A stretch of DNA of 64,000 nucleotides from Streptomyces decoyicus (GTDB lineage Bacteria > Actinomycetota > Actinomycetes > Streptomycetales > Streptomycetaceae): NCBI RefSeq assembly GCF_019880305.1, contig NZ_CP082301.1, positions 8,370,001-8,434,000 on the forward strand. The letters run 5' to 3'. A model generated the notes under the pieces. The model did not search any database and was not told where the DNA came from. It saw nothing but the letters and a program-made list of their open reading frames with translations. The position numbers were made by a program, and so were the translations under genes. Below, one piece after another: positions 42,739-50,141 of this stretch (positions are counted from its first letter, which is position 1; each line of letters starts with the position of its first letter).

Positions 42739-43893
42739 GTGCTCACGAGGAACTCCGCAGACGTCATCGTTGTCGGGGCCGGCGTGATCGGTGCGGCCTG
42801 CGCCTACTACGCCGCGCGGTCCGGCCTCCGCGTCACCGTGCTCGACCGCGGCCCCGTGGCGGGCGGTACGACGGGGGCCGGCGAGGGCAACCTCCTGGTC
42901 TCCGACAAGGAGCCGGGACCTGAACTCGAACTGGCCCTGCTGTCCACCGGGTTGTGGCGGGAGCTGGCCGAAGAACTCCCGCCGGGCATCGAGTACGAGC
43001 CCAAAGGCGGACTGGTCGTCTCCGCCGGCGAGAGCGGAATGGCCGCACTAAGGGACTTCGCGGCCGGGCAGCGCGCGGCGGGTGTCACGGCGGACGAGGT
43101 CCCGCCCGACCACCTGCACGACCTGGAGCCCCATCTCGCCCCCGGCCTGGCGGGCGGTTTCCACTACCCCCAGGACGCGCAGGTCATGCCGGCGCTCGCC
43201 GCCGCACATCTGCTGCGCGCCGGCGGCGACCGGATCCGGCTGCGCCTCGGCGAGGAGGTCACCGACCTGCTCACCGGCGGGAGCGGCGAGATCCGGGGAG
43301 TGCGGACGACAGCCGGGGAGCTCCACGCCCCGCACGTGGTGAACGCCGCCGGGACCTGGAGCGGCGATCTCGCCCGCCTCGCGGGCGTGGCGCTTCCCGT
43401 ACGGCCCCGCCGGGGCTTCGTCCTGGTCACCGAGCCGCTGCCCCGAGTGGTACGCCGCAAGGTGTACGCGGCCGACTATGTCGCCGATGTCGCCAGTGGC
43501 TCCGCGGCGCTGCAGAGTTCGGCGGTCGTCGAGGGCACCCAGGCGGGGCCGGTCCTGATCGGCGCCAGCCGGGAACGGGTCGGCTACGATCGCACGCTCT
43601 CGGTCGAGGTGCTGCGGCGCCTGGCGGCCCAGGCCACCGCACTCTTCCCGGTCCTCGCCGGGGTCCGGGCGATGCGTACTTACCTCGGCTTCCGCCCGTA
43701 TCTGCCGGACCACCTGCCCGCCATCGGCCCCGATCCGCGCGTCCCCGGCCTGCTGCACGCCTGCGGCCACGAAGGTGCGGGGGTCGGGCTCGCCCCCGCC
43801 ACCGGACTGGCCGTCGCGCGATGGCTGAGCGGCGGCGAACCGCCGCTCGACATCACCCCGTTCCGGCCGGAACGCTTTCCTCCAGCAGCCTGA
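42739..43893 (+). CDS. FAD-dependent D-hydroxyproline dehydrogenase, amine-oxidase-like subunit
   Basis: The 384-residue protein has the dinucleotide-binding start DVIVVGAGVIGAACAYYAARSGLRVTVLDRG and DAO-family blocks: GTTGAGEGNLLVSDKEPGPE, HYPQDAQVMPALAAAHLLRA, HVVNAAGTWSGDLARLAG, the late YLGFRPYLPDHLPAIGPDPRVPGLLHACGHEGAGVGLAPATG. It resembles the HcnC-like subunit of heteromeric amino-acid dehydrogenases (hydrogen-cyanide synthase, octopine, and proline/hydroxyproline dehydrogenases). With the two genes after it, it would oxidise cis-4-hydroxy-D-proline to the pyrroline carboxylate. Substrate is inferred from the epimerase and deaminase downstream. The start is GTG 42739. Confidence 0.82.
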   Translation: MLTRNSADVIVVGAGVIGAACAYYAARSGLRVTVLDRGPVAGGTTGAGEGNLLVSDKEPGPELELALLSTGLWRELAEELPPGIEYEPKGGLVVSAGESGMAALRDFAAGQRAAGVTADEVPPDHLHDLEPHLAPGLAGGFHYPQDAQVMPALAAAHLLRAGGDRIRLRLGEEVTDLLTGGSGEIRGVRTTAGELHAPHVVNAAGTWSGDLARLAGVALPVRPRRGFVLVTEPLPRVVRRKVYAADYVADVASGSAALQSSAVVEGTQAGPVLIGASRERVGYDRTLSVEVLRRLAAQATALFPVLAGVRAMRTYLGFRPYLPDHLPAIGPDPRVPGLLHACGHEGAGVGLAPATGLAVARWLSGGEPPLDITPFRPERFPPAA

Positions 43894-43947
43894 GACCCGC
43901 CTGCGACCGCCGCCATCACTGCCATGCCCGCCATGAGAGGAGCACCC

Positions 43948-44262
43948 GTGGCCCGTACCCCCGCCGAGCTGGTCGGCGCCCAGCCCGGTCCGCCGTTCCG
44001 GATCACGTTCGACGGGCGCGCGGTGACCGCTCTGCCCGGCCAGTCCGTCGCCGCTGCCCTGTGGGCAGCCGGAATCCTGGCCTGGCGCACCACACGCAAC
44101 GGCGGGCGCCCGCGGGGCGCGTTCTGCGGCATCGGGCAGTGCTACGACTGCCTCGCGACCATCAACGGAGAGCCCAACCGGCGGGCCTGCCTGGTGCCGG
44201 CCCGGCCGGGGGACGCCATCACCACTCAGGAAGGACACGGCCGTGCCGCTCTCGGCGTCTGA
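43948..44262 (+). CDS. [2Fe-2S] small subunit of the dehydrogenase (HcnA-like)
   Basis: This protein of about 104 residues is a ferredoxin-like Fer2_4 domain: ITFDGRAVTALPGQSVAAALWAAG, then FCGIGQCYDCLATINGEPNRRACLVP with the C-x4-C-x2-C and distal Cys pattern that holds a 2Fe-2S cluster. AGAGGAG six bases before GTG 43948 favours that start over the ATG at 43924. It overlaps the next gene by 20 bases, and lies 54 bases after the FAD subunit gene. It is the electron-transfer subunit of the three-part enzyme. Confidence 0.82.
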   Translation: MARTPAELVGAQPGPPFRITFDGRAVTALPGQSVAAALWAAGILAWRTTRNGGRPRGAFCGIGQCYDCLATINGEPNRRACLVPARPGDAITTQEGHGRAALGV

Positions 44263-45772
44263 ACCGTACGACCTCGCGGTGATCGGGGCGGGCTCCGCCG
44301 GCCTCGCCGGCGCCGTCACGGCCGGTGAGCTCGGCCTGTCCGTCGTCTTGTTGGACACCTCCACCCACACGGGCGGGCAGTTCTACCGCACGCCGGCACC
44401 CGCCCTGGGCGCCGTCCGGCCCGAAGCCCTGCACCATGACTGGTCCGCCTACGCCGACCTGCGCCGACGCCTTGCGCAGAGCGACGTCCGCCACCTTCCC
44501 GGGCACCACGTGTGGAGCGTGACCAAGGACGACGAGGCCGCCGATGCGTGGTCCGTGCACGCCGTCACCGGGGCCGACGGCGGCGGCGAGCGCCCCGTGC
44601 GAGTACGGTGCCGCGCGGTGCTCCTGGCGACCGGCGCGTACGAACGGCAGCTGCCCTTCCCCGGGTGGACATTGCCCGGCGTCGTGGGTGCCGGGGGAGC
44701 GCAGGCCATGCTCAAGTCCGGCCTGGTGCTGCCCGGACGGCGGGTCGTCGTCGCGGGCAGCGGCCCCCTCCTGCTCGCGGTCGCCTCCTCGCTGGCAGCC
44801 GCCGGCGCACGGGTGCCGGCCGTCGTCGAGGCGACCGGCTATCTGCGCTACGCCCGGCACCCCCGCGCGCTGGTCACCAATCCGCACAAGGCGGCCGAGG
44901 CGCTGGTCCACGGCGCGGCACTGCTGTGGCACCGGGTGCCGGTGCGGCTGCGCAGCGCGGTCACCGAGGTGCACGGAACCGAACGGGTGGAGGCCGTCAC
45001 CGTCATGCGTCTCGATCGCGACTGGCGCCCCGTACAGGGGACGGGACGGCGGATCGACTGCGACGCGCTGGCGGTCGGGCACGGCCTCGTCCCCCAGGTC
45101 GACCTGGCCACGGCGCTCGGCTGTGCCACCCGCCCGCTGTCCGACGGCACCAGGGCCCTGGCCCTGGACGGTGTCCAGGAGACCTCGGTGCGCTCGCTGT
45201 GGGCGGCGGGTGAGACCGGGGGAGTGGGTGGTGCGCAACTGGCCAGGGTGGAAGGGGAGTTGGCGGCAGTCGCTGCTGCCGCCCGGCTCCTTGGGCGCCC
45301 CGCCCACGCCGGCCGGGTCCGGGAACTGCAGCGGCGCAGGGACCGCATGCGGGCCTTCGCCGAAGTGATGACCGCGGCCCACGCGCCAGGCCCGGGGTGG
45401 GCGCACCGGCTCCCGGACGACACCGATGTGTGCCGCTGCGAGGAGGTCACCGCCGGGCGGATACGCGAGGCGGTCGAGGACCTCGGAGCACGCGACGCAC
45501 GTACCGTCAAGCTGCTGACCCGAGCCGGTATGGGCTGGTGCCAGGGCCGGATGTGCGGTCCGGCGGTGGCCTGCCTCATGGCCCGCGACCAAGCCGTCGA
45601 ACCCCTGGCGGAGCGCCGACCGTTCGCCACACCCGTTCCGCTTTCGGCTCTCGCCGCGCTCGACGACCCCGTGGTCCCCGGCGTCAACGAGCCCGGGGGC
45701 GACGCCGACGCGCCCGGCGGTCGATCCGAGACCACATCCGAGCCCGACGCCGCCCCCGACGCCGAAGGATGA
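44243..45772 (+). CDS. NAD(P)/FAD oxidoreductase subunit with C-terminal BFD-like [2Fe-2S] domain (HcnB-like)
   Basis: The 509-residue protein starts YDLAVIGAGSAGLAGAVTAGELGLSVVLLDTSTHTGGQFYR (FAD fold). It has a second nucleotide fold (VVVAGSGPLLLAVASSLAAAGARV) and VRSLWAAGETGGVGGAQLARVEG. A BFD-like cluster domain ends it: DDTDVCRCEEVTAGRIREAVEDLG, then MGWCQGRMC giving four cysteines. This is the large subunit of HcnABC/octopine-oxidase-type dehydrogenases. Gene order here is HcnC-, HcnA-, HcnB-like. GTG 44243 overlaps the ferredoxin gene. Confidence 0.83.
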   Translation: MPLSASEPYDLAVIGAGSAGLAGAVTAGELGLSVVLLDTSTHTGGQFYRTPAPALGAVRPEALHHDWSAYADLRRRLAQSDVRHLPGHHVWSVTKDDEAADAWSVHAVTGADGGGERPVRVRCRAVLLATGAYERQLPFPGWTLPGVVGAGGAQAMLKSGLVLPGRRVVVAGSGPLLLAVASSLAAAGARVPAVVEATGYLRYARHPRALVTNPHKAAEALVHGAALLWHRVPVRLRSAVTEVHGTERVEAVTVMRLDRDWRPVQGTGRRIDCDALAVGHGLVPQVDLATALGCATRPLSDGTRALALDGVQETSVRSLWAAGETGGVGGAQLARVEGELAAVAAAARLLGRPAHAGRVRELQRRRDRMRAFAEVMTAAHAPGPGWAHRLPDDTDVCRCEEVTAGRIREAVEDLGARDARTVKLLTRAGMGWCQGRMCGPAVACLMARDQAVEPLAERRPFATPVPLSALAALDDPVVPGVNEPGGDADAPGGRSETTSEPDAAPDAEG

Positions 45773-45816
45773 TCCGGCGGTGACGGCCGACCTCCGGCCG
45801 AGCCCCTCGGGGCCTA

Positions 45817-45829
45817 GTGAAATGTCACA
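45817..45829 (-). promoter_or_regulatory. Locus operator, site E (deaminase operon), with adjacent -10
   Basis: Minus-strand TGTGACATTTCAC, 12 of 13 matches. TACTAT (45830-45835) follows at once on the plus strand and is a plausible -10, so binding would occlude this internal promoter. It lies inside the N-terminal extension that a GTG at 45780 would give the next gene. Confidence 0.68.
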
Positions 45830-45851
45830 TACTATAGAGAGGTTTACCGGC

Positions 45852-46760
45852 ATGACCGCCACCACGTGGAACAACGCCCGCCCCTGGCGCGGCATCATGG
45901 TCGCCACCGCCCTGCCCCTGCGCGACGATCTGTCCGTCGACCACGACGCCTACGCCGATCACGTCCGCTGGCTCCTCGACAACGGCTGCGACGGTGTGGT
46001 GCCCAACGGCTCGCTCGGCGAATACCAGACCCTCACCGACGAGGAGCGGGCCCGCGTGGTGCGGACCGCCGTCGAGGCTGCGGGCGACGGGGCACGCGTC
46101 ATGCCGGGCGTCTCCGCCTACGGCAGCGGCGAAGCCCGGCGCTGGGCGGAACAGGCGGCCGAGGAGGGCTGCGGCTCGGTGCTCCTGCTGCCTCCGAACG
46201 CCTACCGGGCCGGCGAGCAGGGTGTGCGCGCCCACTACGCCGAGGTGGCGCGGGCCGGGGTGCCGGTCGTCGCGTACAACAACCCCATCGACACCAAGGT
46301 CGACCTCACCCCCGCCATGTTGGCCCGGCTGCACCAGGACGGCAGCGTCGTCGCCGTCAAGGAGTTCACCGGTGACGTCCGCAGGGCGTACGAGATTGCC
46401 GAGCTCGCCCCGGAACTCGATCTGCTGATCGGCGCCGACGACGTGCTGCTCGAACTCGCCCTCGCCGGTGCCGTCGGCTGGATCGCCGGATACCCCAACG
46501 CCTTCCCCGCCGGCTGCGCCACGCTGTACCACGCCGCTGTCGCGGGCGATCTGGAGACGGCCCGCCCGCTCTACAAGTCCCTGCACTCCCTGCTGCGCTG
46601 GGACTCCAAGACGGAGTTCGTCCAGGCCATCAAGCTGTCCATGGACCTCGTCGGCCGACGCGGCGGGCCCACCCGCCCGCCGCGCTCCCCGCTCACCGCG
46701 GAGACCGAGTCGGCCGTGCGGGCCGCCACCGAGAAGGCCGTCGCCGACGGCCACCGCTGA
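45852..46760 (+). CDS. DHDPS-family 4-hydroxypyrroline-2-carboxylate deaminase
   Basis: This 302-residue protein has the DapA/N-acetylneuraminate-lyase TIM-barrel signature: RGIMVATALPLRDDLSVDHDAYADHVRWLLDNGCDGVVPNGSLGE, the Tyr142 in YNNP, and the Schiff-base lysine Lys170 in VVAVKEFTGD. In hydroxyproline clusters this family deaminates the pyrroline to 2-oxoglutarate semialdehyde. I start at ATG 45852, after GAGAGG and downstream of promoter and operator; an upstream GTG at 45780 would place those in the coding region. The epimerase gene follows after 25 bases. Confidence 0.83.
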   Translation: MTATTWNNARPWRGIMVATALPLRDDLSVDHDAYADHVRWLLDNGCDGVVPNGSLGEYQTLTDEERARVVRTAVEAAGDGARVMPGVSAYGSGEARRWAEQAAEEGCGSVLLLPPNAYRAGEQGVRAHYAEVARAGVPVVAYNNPIDTKVDLTPAMLARLHQDGSVVAVKEFTGDVRRAYEIAELAPELDLLIGADDVLLELALAGAVGWIAGYPNAFPAGCATLYHAAVAGDLETARPLYKSLHSLLRWDSKTEFVQAIKLSMDLVGRRGGPTRPPRSPLTAETESAVRAATEKAVADGHR

Positions 46761-46785
46761 CCACCCCCCCACGGAAAGGAAGCCC

Positions 46786-47790
46786 GTGCGTACCCGTCAC
46801 GTCTTCCACGCCGTCGACTCACACACCGAGGGCATGCCCACCCGCGTCATCACCGGTGGCGTCGGCGTCATCCCCGGCGCCACCATGGCCGAGCGACGGA
46901 CGTACTTCATCGAGCACATGGACCACCTCCGGACGCTCCTGATGTACGAGCCGCGCGGCCATGCCGCCATGAGCGGCGCCATCCTCCAGCCGCCCACCCG
47001 CCCCGACGCCGACCACGGCGTCCTCTACATCGAGGTCTCCGGACTGCTCCCGATGTGCGGGCACGGCACGATCGGGGTCGCCACCGTCCTGGTCGAGACG
47101 GGCATGGTGCCGGTGACCGAACCGGTCACCACCGTCCGGCTCGACACTCCGGCGGGGCTGGTGACCGTCGACGTACGGGTCGCGGACGGCGCGGCCGAAT
47201 CGGTGACGCTCACCAACGTGCCGGCGTTCTGCGCCGCGCTGGACAGCAAGGTGACCGTGCCCGGATATGGCACGGTCACCTACGACCTCGCGTTCGGCGG
47301 CAACTTCTACGCCATCGTCGAACTCGACGCGCTGGGGTTGCCGTTCGACCGTGCGCGCAAGGACGACCTGCTGGCCGCCGGGCTCGCCGTCATGAACGCG
47401 ATCAACGCCTCGCCCCAGCGGCCCGTGCACCCCGAGCAGCCGGAGATCGCCGGAGTCAAACACGTCTACCTCGCCGCTCCCGGCTCCGGCGCCCGCCACT
47501 CGCGGCATGCGATGGCCATCCACCCCGGCTGGTTCGACCGCTCCCCGTGCGGCACGGGCACCTCGGCCCGGATGGCCCAGCTGTACGCACGCGGCCAACT
47601 GCCCCTCGGCCAGGACTTCCTCAACGAGTCCTTCATCGGCACCCGCTTCACCGGGCGCCTGATCGAGAAGACCACCGTCGGCTCGCTGCCCGCTGTCGTG
47701 CCGACCGTCACCGGACGCGCCTGGATCACCGGCACCGCCCAGTACTTCCTCGACCCGGCCGACCCCTTCCCCGGAGGCTTCCTCCTGTGA
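46786..47790 (+). CDS. 4-hydroxyproline epimerase (proline racemase family)
   Basis: This 334-residue enzyme interconverts trans-4-hydroxy-L-proline and cis-4-hydroxy-D-proline, the entry step of hydroxyproline catabolism. It has the family start DSHTEGMPTRVITGGVG, the catalytic Cys91 in PMCGHGTIG and the second catalytic Cys255 in SPCGTGTSARMA, so it is a two-base Cys/Cys enzyme and not the Thr-containing dehydratase subgroup. GNFYAIV and the C-terminal FTGRLIEKT complete the fold. GTG 46786 has GGAAAGGA upstream. The aldehyde dehydrogenase start overlaps its stop by four bases. Confidence 0.88.
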   Translation: MRTRHVFHAVDSHTEGMPTRVITGGVGVIPGATMAERRTYFIEHMDHLRTLLMYEPRGHAAMSGAILQPPTRPDADHGVLYIEVSGLLPMCGHGTIGVATVLVETGMVPVTEPVTTVRLDTPAGLVTVDVRVADGAAESVTLTNVPAFCAALDSKVTVPGYGTVTYDLAFGGNFYAIVELDALGLPFDRARKDDLLAAGLAVMNAINASPQRPVHPEQPEIAGVKHVYLAAPGSGARHSRHAMAIHPGWFDRSPCGTGTSARMAQLYARGQLPLGQDFLNESFIGTRFTGRLIEKTTVGSLPAVVPTVTGRAWITGTAQYFLDPADPFPGGFLL

Positions 47791-49169
47791 CCGACACCCT
47801 CTCCCTGATCACCTCGCACAACCCGGCCGACCCGTCCGACGTACTGCTCCAGACCCCGGCGCCCGGCGCCTTCGCGTCGATCGAGGCCGTGGAACGGGCC
47901 CGCGACGCCCAGCCCGGATGGCTGCTCGGCGGGGCGGCCGCTCGCTCGACCGCCCTCGGTGCGGTTGCCGCCGCCATCGATACGGCAGGTGCCGAGCTGG
48001 CCGAGCTCGCCGTCCGTGAAGTGGGCAAGCCCCTCACCGAAGCCCGTGCCGAGGTCGCACGCACCGCCGCAATCTGGCGCTACTACGCCCAAGCCCCGTA
48101 CGAACCCGTCGGGGCCGTCCACGAGACCGCAGCGGGCCCCGGCCTGCTGCTCACCCGCCGCCGCCCGCACGGCGTGGCCGGACTGATCACGCCCTGGAAC
48201 TTCCCCTTCGCCATTCCGAGCTGGAAGGCCGCCCCGGCGCTCGCGGCCGGCAACGCGGTCGTCCTCAAGCCCGCACCCGAGGCCACCGCCTGTGCGCGGC
48301 GCCTGGCAGAGATCGCCCAACGAGCCCTGCCGGAAGGGGTGTTCACGGCGCTGCCCGGCGGAGCGCCGGAGGGCAGCGCGCTCGTCTCCGCCGCCGACGT
48401 CGTCTCCTTCACCGGCTCGACCGTCGTCGGCCGAGCCGTGGTACGCGACGCCACGGCCCGGGGCATTCCGGTCCAGGCCGAGATGGGCGGCCTGAACGCG
48501 GCGATCGTCCTCCCGGACGCCGACATCGAGCAGGCCGCTGCCCACATCGCCGCCGCGATCGCCGGCTACGCGGGCCAGAAGTGCACCGCCACCAGCCGCG
48601 TCGTCGCGGTCGGGGCAGCCCTCGGCCCCCTGCGCGAAGCGCTCTGCGAAGCCCTGCGGGCGATCCCGGTCGGGGACCCGGCCGATGCGGCGACCGTGAG
48701 CGGGCCGCTCATCGACGAGCGCGCCCGTGACCGGGCCAGTGACGCCTGGCAAGGCCTGGATGTGCTGACCGGCGGCACCGTGCCCGACGGTCCCGGCTGG
48801 TACGCGGCCCCGACGCTGGTCGAGAACGTTCCCGCGGGCCATGGCCTCCTGCACGAGGAGGTCTTCGGCCCGATCGCGGCCCTGCTGCCCGCCGACGATG
48901 TGGCACACGCCGTACGCCTCACCAATTCCGTGCCGTACGGCCTGGTCACCTCGGTCCACACCGCCGATCTGGACGCGGCGCTGTGCGGACTCGACGGGCT
49001 CGACACCGGAATGATCCGGATCAACGCACCGTCCACCGGCGTCGACTTCCACCTGCCGTTCGGCGGCGCCAAGGCATCCAGCCTCGGGCCGCGCGAACAG
49101 GGCAGGGCAGCGCTGGAGTTCTACACCGCCGGCCGGACCTACACTCTGTCGCCCACCAGGACAACGTGA
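47787..49169 (+). CDS. Aldehyde dehydrogenase, probable 2-oxoglutarate semialdehyde dehydrogenase
   Basis: This 460-residue enzyme shows the ALDH core: TPWNFPFAIPSWKAAPALAAGNAVVLKPA with Asn138, SFTGSTVVGRAV, general base Glu232 in EMGG, nucleophile Cys266 in GYAGQKCTATSR, and EEVFGPIAALLP. Coupled by a GTGA overlap to the epimerase gene, it fits the last step, semialdehyde to 2-oxoglutarate with NAD(P). The start GTG 47787 gives MTDTLSLITSHNPADPSDVL, normal for the family. Substrate comes from context, not from sequence. Confidence 0.85.
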   Translation: MTDTLSLITSHNPADPSDVLLQTPAPGAFASIEAVERARDAQPGWLLGGAAARSTALGAVAAAIDTAGAELAELAVREVGKPLTEARAEVARTAAIWRYYAQAPYEPVGAVHETAAGPGLLLTRRRPHGVAGLITPWNFPFAIPSWKAAPALAAGNAVVLKPAPEATACARRLAEIAQRALPEGVFTALPGGAPEGSALVSAADVVSFTGSTVVGRAVVRDATARGIPVQAEMGGLNAAIVLPDADIEQAAAHIAAAIAGYAGQKCTATSRVVAVGAALGPLREALCEALRAIPVGDPADAATVSGPLIDERARDRASDAWQGLDVLTGGTVPDGPGWYAAPTLVENVPAGHGLLHEEVFGPIAALLPADDVAHAVRLTNSVPYGLVTSVHTADLDAALCGLDGLDTGMIRINAPSTGVDFHLPFGGAKASSLGPREQGRAALEFYTAGRTYTLSPTRTT

Positions 49170-49177
49170 CATTGTAC
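49165..49177 (+). promoter_or_regulatory. Locus operator, site F (gntR)
   Basis: CGTGACATTGTAC, 11 of 13 matches with GT-N8-AC core; it overlaps the aldehyde dehydrogenase stop codon and ends 11 bases before the gntR ATG, as expected for autoregulation. Confidence 0.66.
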
Positions 49178-49188
49178 AGTGGTGGTCC

Positions 49189-49941
49189 ATGCCGGACCGA
49201 AGGGATCACGACCCCATGGGGCACCTGAAGCACCGCGACCTCAACGTCGGCCGGGAGCGGCTGCGCGACCAGGTGAGCAATGCCCTGCGGGCCGCCCTGA
49301 TCTCCGGCGAGCTGCGCCCGGGCGAGGTGTATTCGGCACCCGCACTCGCCGAGGACTTCGGCATCTCCGCCACCCCGGTACGCGAGGCGATGCTCGACCT
49401 GGTCCGCGAGGGCCTGGCCGAGCCCGTCCGCAACAAGGGCTTCAGGATCACCGAGGTCAGCGAGCGCGACCTCGACCAGTACACCGAGATCCGCGGGCTG
49501 ATCGAGATCCCCATGGTCGGCCGGATCACCCGCAGCGCCACACGCGAGGAGTTGGAGGCGCTGCGCCCGGCCGCCGAGGAGATCGTGCGGGCGGCCCGCG
49601 CCCACGACCTCATCGGCTACCTGGAGGCCGACCGGCAGTTCCACCTCTCGCTCCTGGCGCTCTCCGGCAACGACCGCCTGGTCGAAACCGTCGGCGACCT
49701 GCGCAAGCGCTCACGGCTCTACGGGCTCACCGCCCTGGACGAGCGCGGCGAACTGATCCCCTCGGCCGAGGAACACCTGGAGCTGCTCGACCTGATGCTC
49801 GCCGGCGACGCCAAGCGGGCGGAGAGGTGCATGGCCGAGCACCTGGGCCATGTCCGCTCCCTGTGGGCCGGCGGCGGCAGCAGCTCCTCCTCGGCCGGCG
49901 GCAAGGGAGCGGCGCGGCGTACCGGGAAGCGGTCCGGCTGA
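49189..49941 (+). CDS. GntR/FCD-family regulator, candidate master regulator of the locus
   Basis: The protein of about 250 residues has an N-terminal winged helix of the FadR/FCD subgroup (LRDQVSNALRAALISGELRPGEVYSAPALAEDFGISATPVREAMLDLVREGLAEPVRNKGFRITEV) and an FCD effector domain (about 100-225, with ADRQFHLSLLALSGN and EEHLELLDLMLAGD that supply metal/ligand residues). A Ser/Gly-rich tail follows. ATG 49189 is taken; ATG 49216, after GAAGGGA, is possible. GntR operators follow a GT-Nx-AC rule, and seven such sites lie before the units of this locus, so I infer it controls them, with hydroxyproline or a breakdown product as ligand. Confidence 0.85.
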   Translation: MPDRRDHDPMGHLKHRDLNVGRERLRDQVSNALRAALISGELRPGEVYSAPALAEDFGISATPVREAMLDLVREGLAEPVRNKGFRITEVSERDLDQYTEIRGLIEIPMVGRITRSATREELEALRPAAEEIVRAARAHDLIGYLEADRQFHLSLLALSGNDRLVETVGDLRKRSRLYGLTALDERGELIPSAEEHLELLDLMLAGDAKRAERCMAEHLGHVRSLWAGGGSSSSSAGGKGAARRTGKRSG

Positions 49942-50046
49942 GGTTCTGAGGCGTCGAGGCGGGGCGGGCTCCCATAACGCCGCGCTATGCCCAAGTAAGA
50001 GCTCCTCGGAAGCAGACGGCTGAGGCACGCTGACGTACGCGCCCGT

Positions 50047-50059
50047 ATGCAATGTCACA
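50047..50059 (-). promoter_or_regulatory. Locus operator, site G (iminopeptidase unit)
   Basis: Minus-strand TGTGACATTGCAT, 12 of 13 matches, 83 bases upstream of the iminopeptidase ATG. Confidence 0.68.
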
Positions 50060-50141
50060 CCTCATCGATGGCTCCCGACCCGCAACCTCTCGCTCGCCGT
50101 GCCTTGCCATGCCTCGCCGTGCCTCGCTGTGAAAGGGCCCC

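Noticed and set aside
46786..47790. trans-3-hydroxy-L-proline dehydratase instead of epimerase
   Set aside because: Dehydratases of this family replace the second catalytic cysteine, usually with threonine; here both Cys91 and Cys255 are present.
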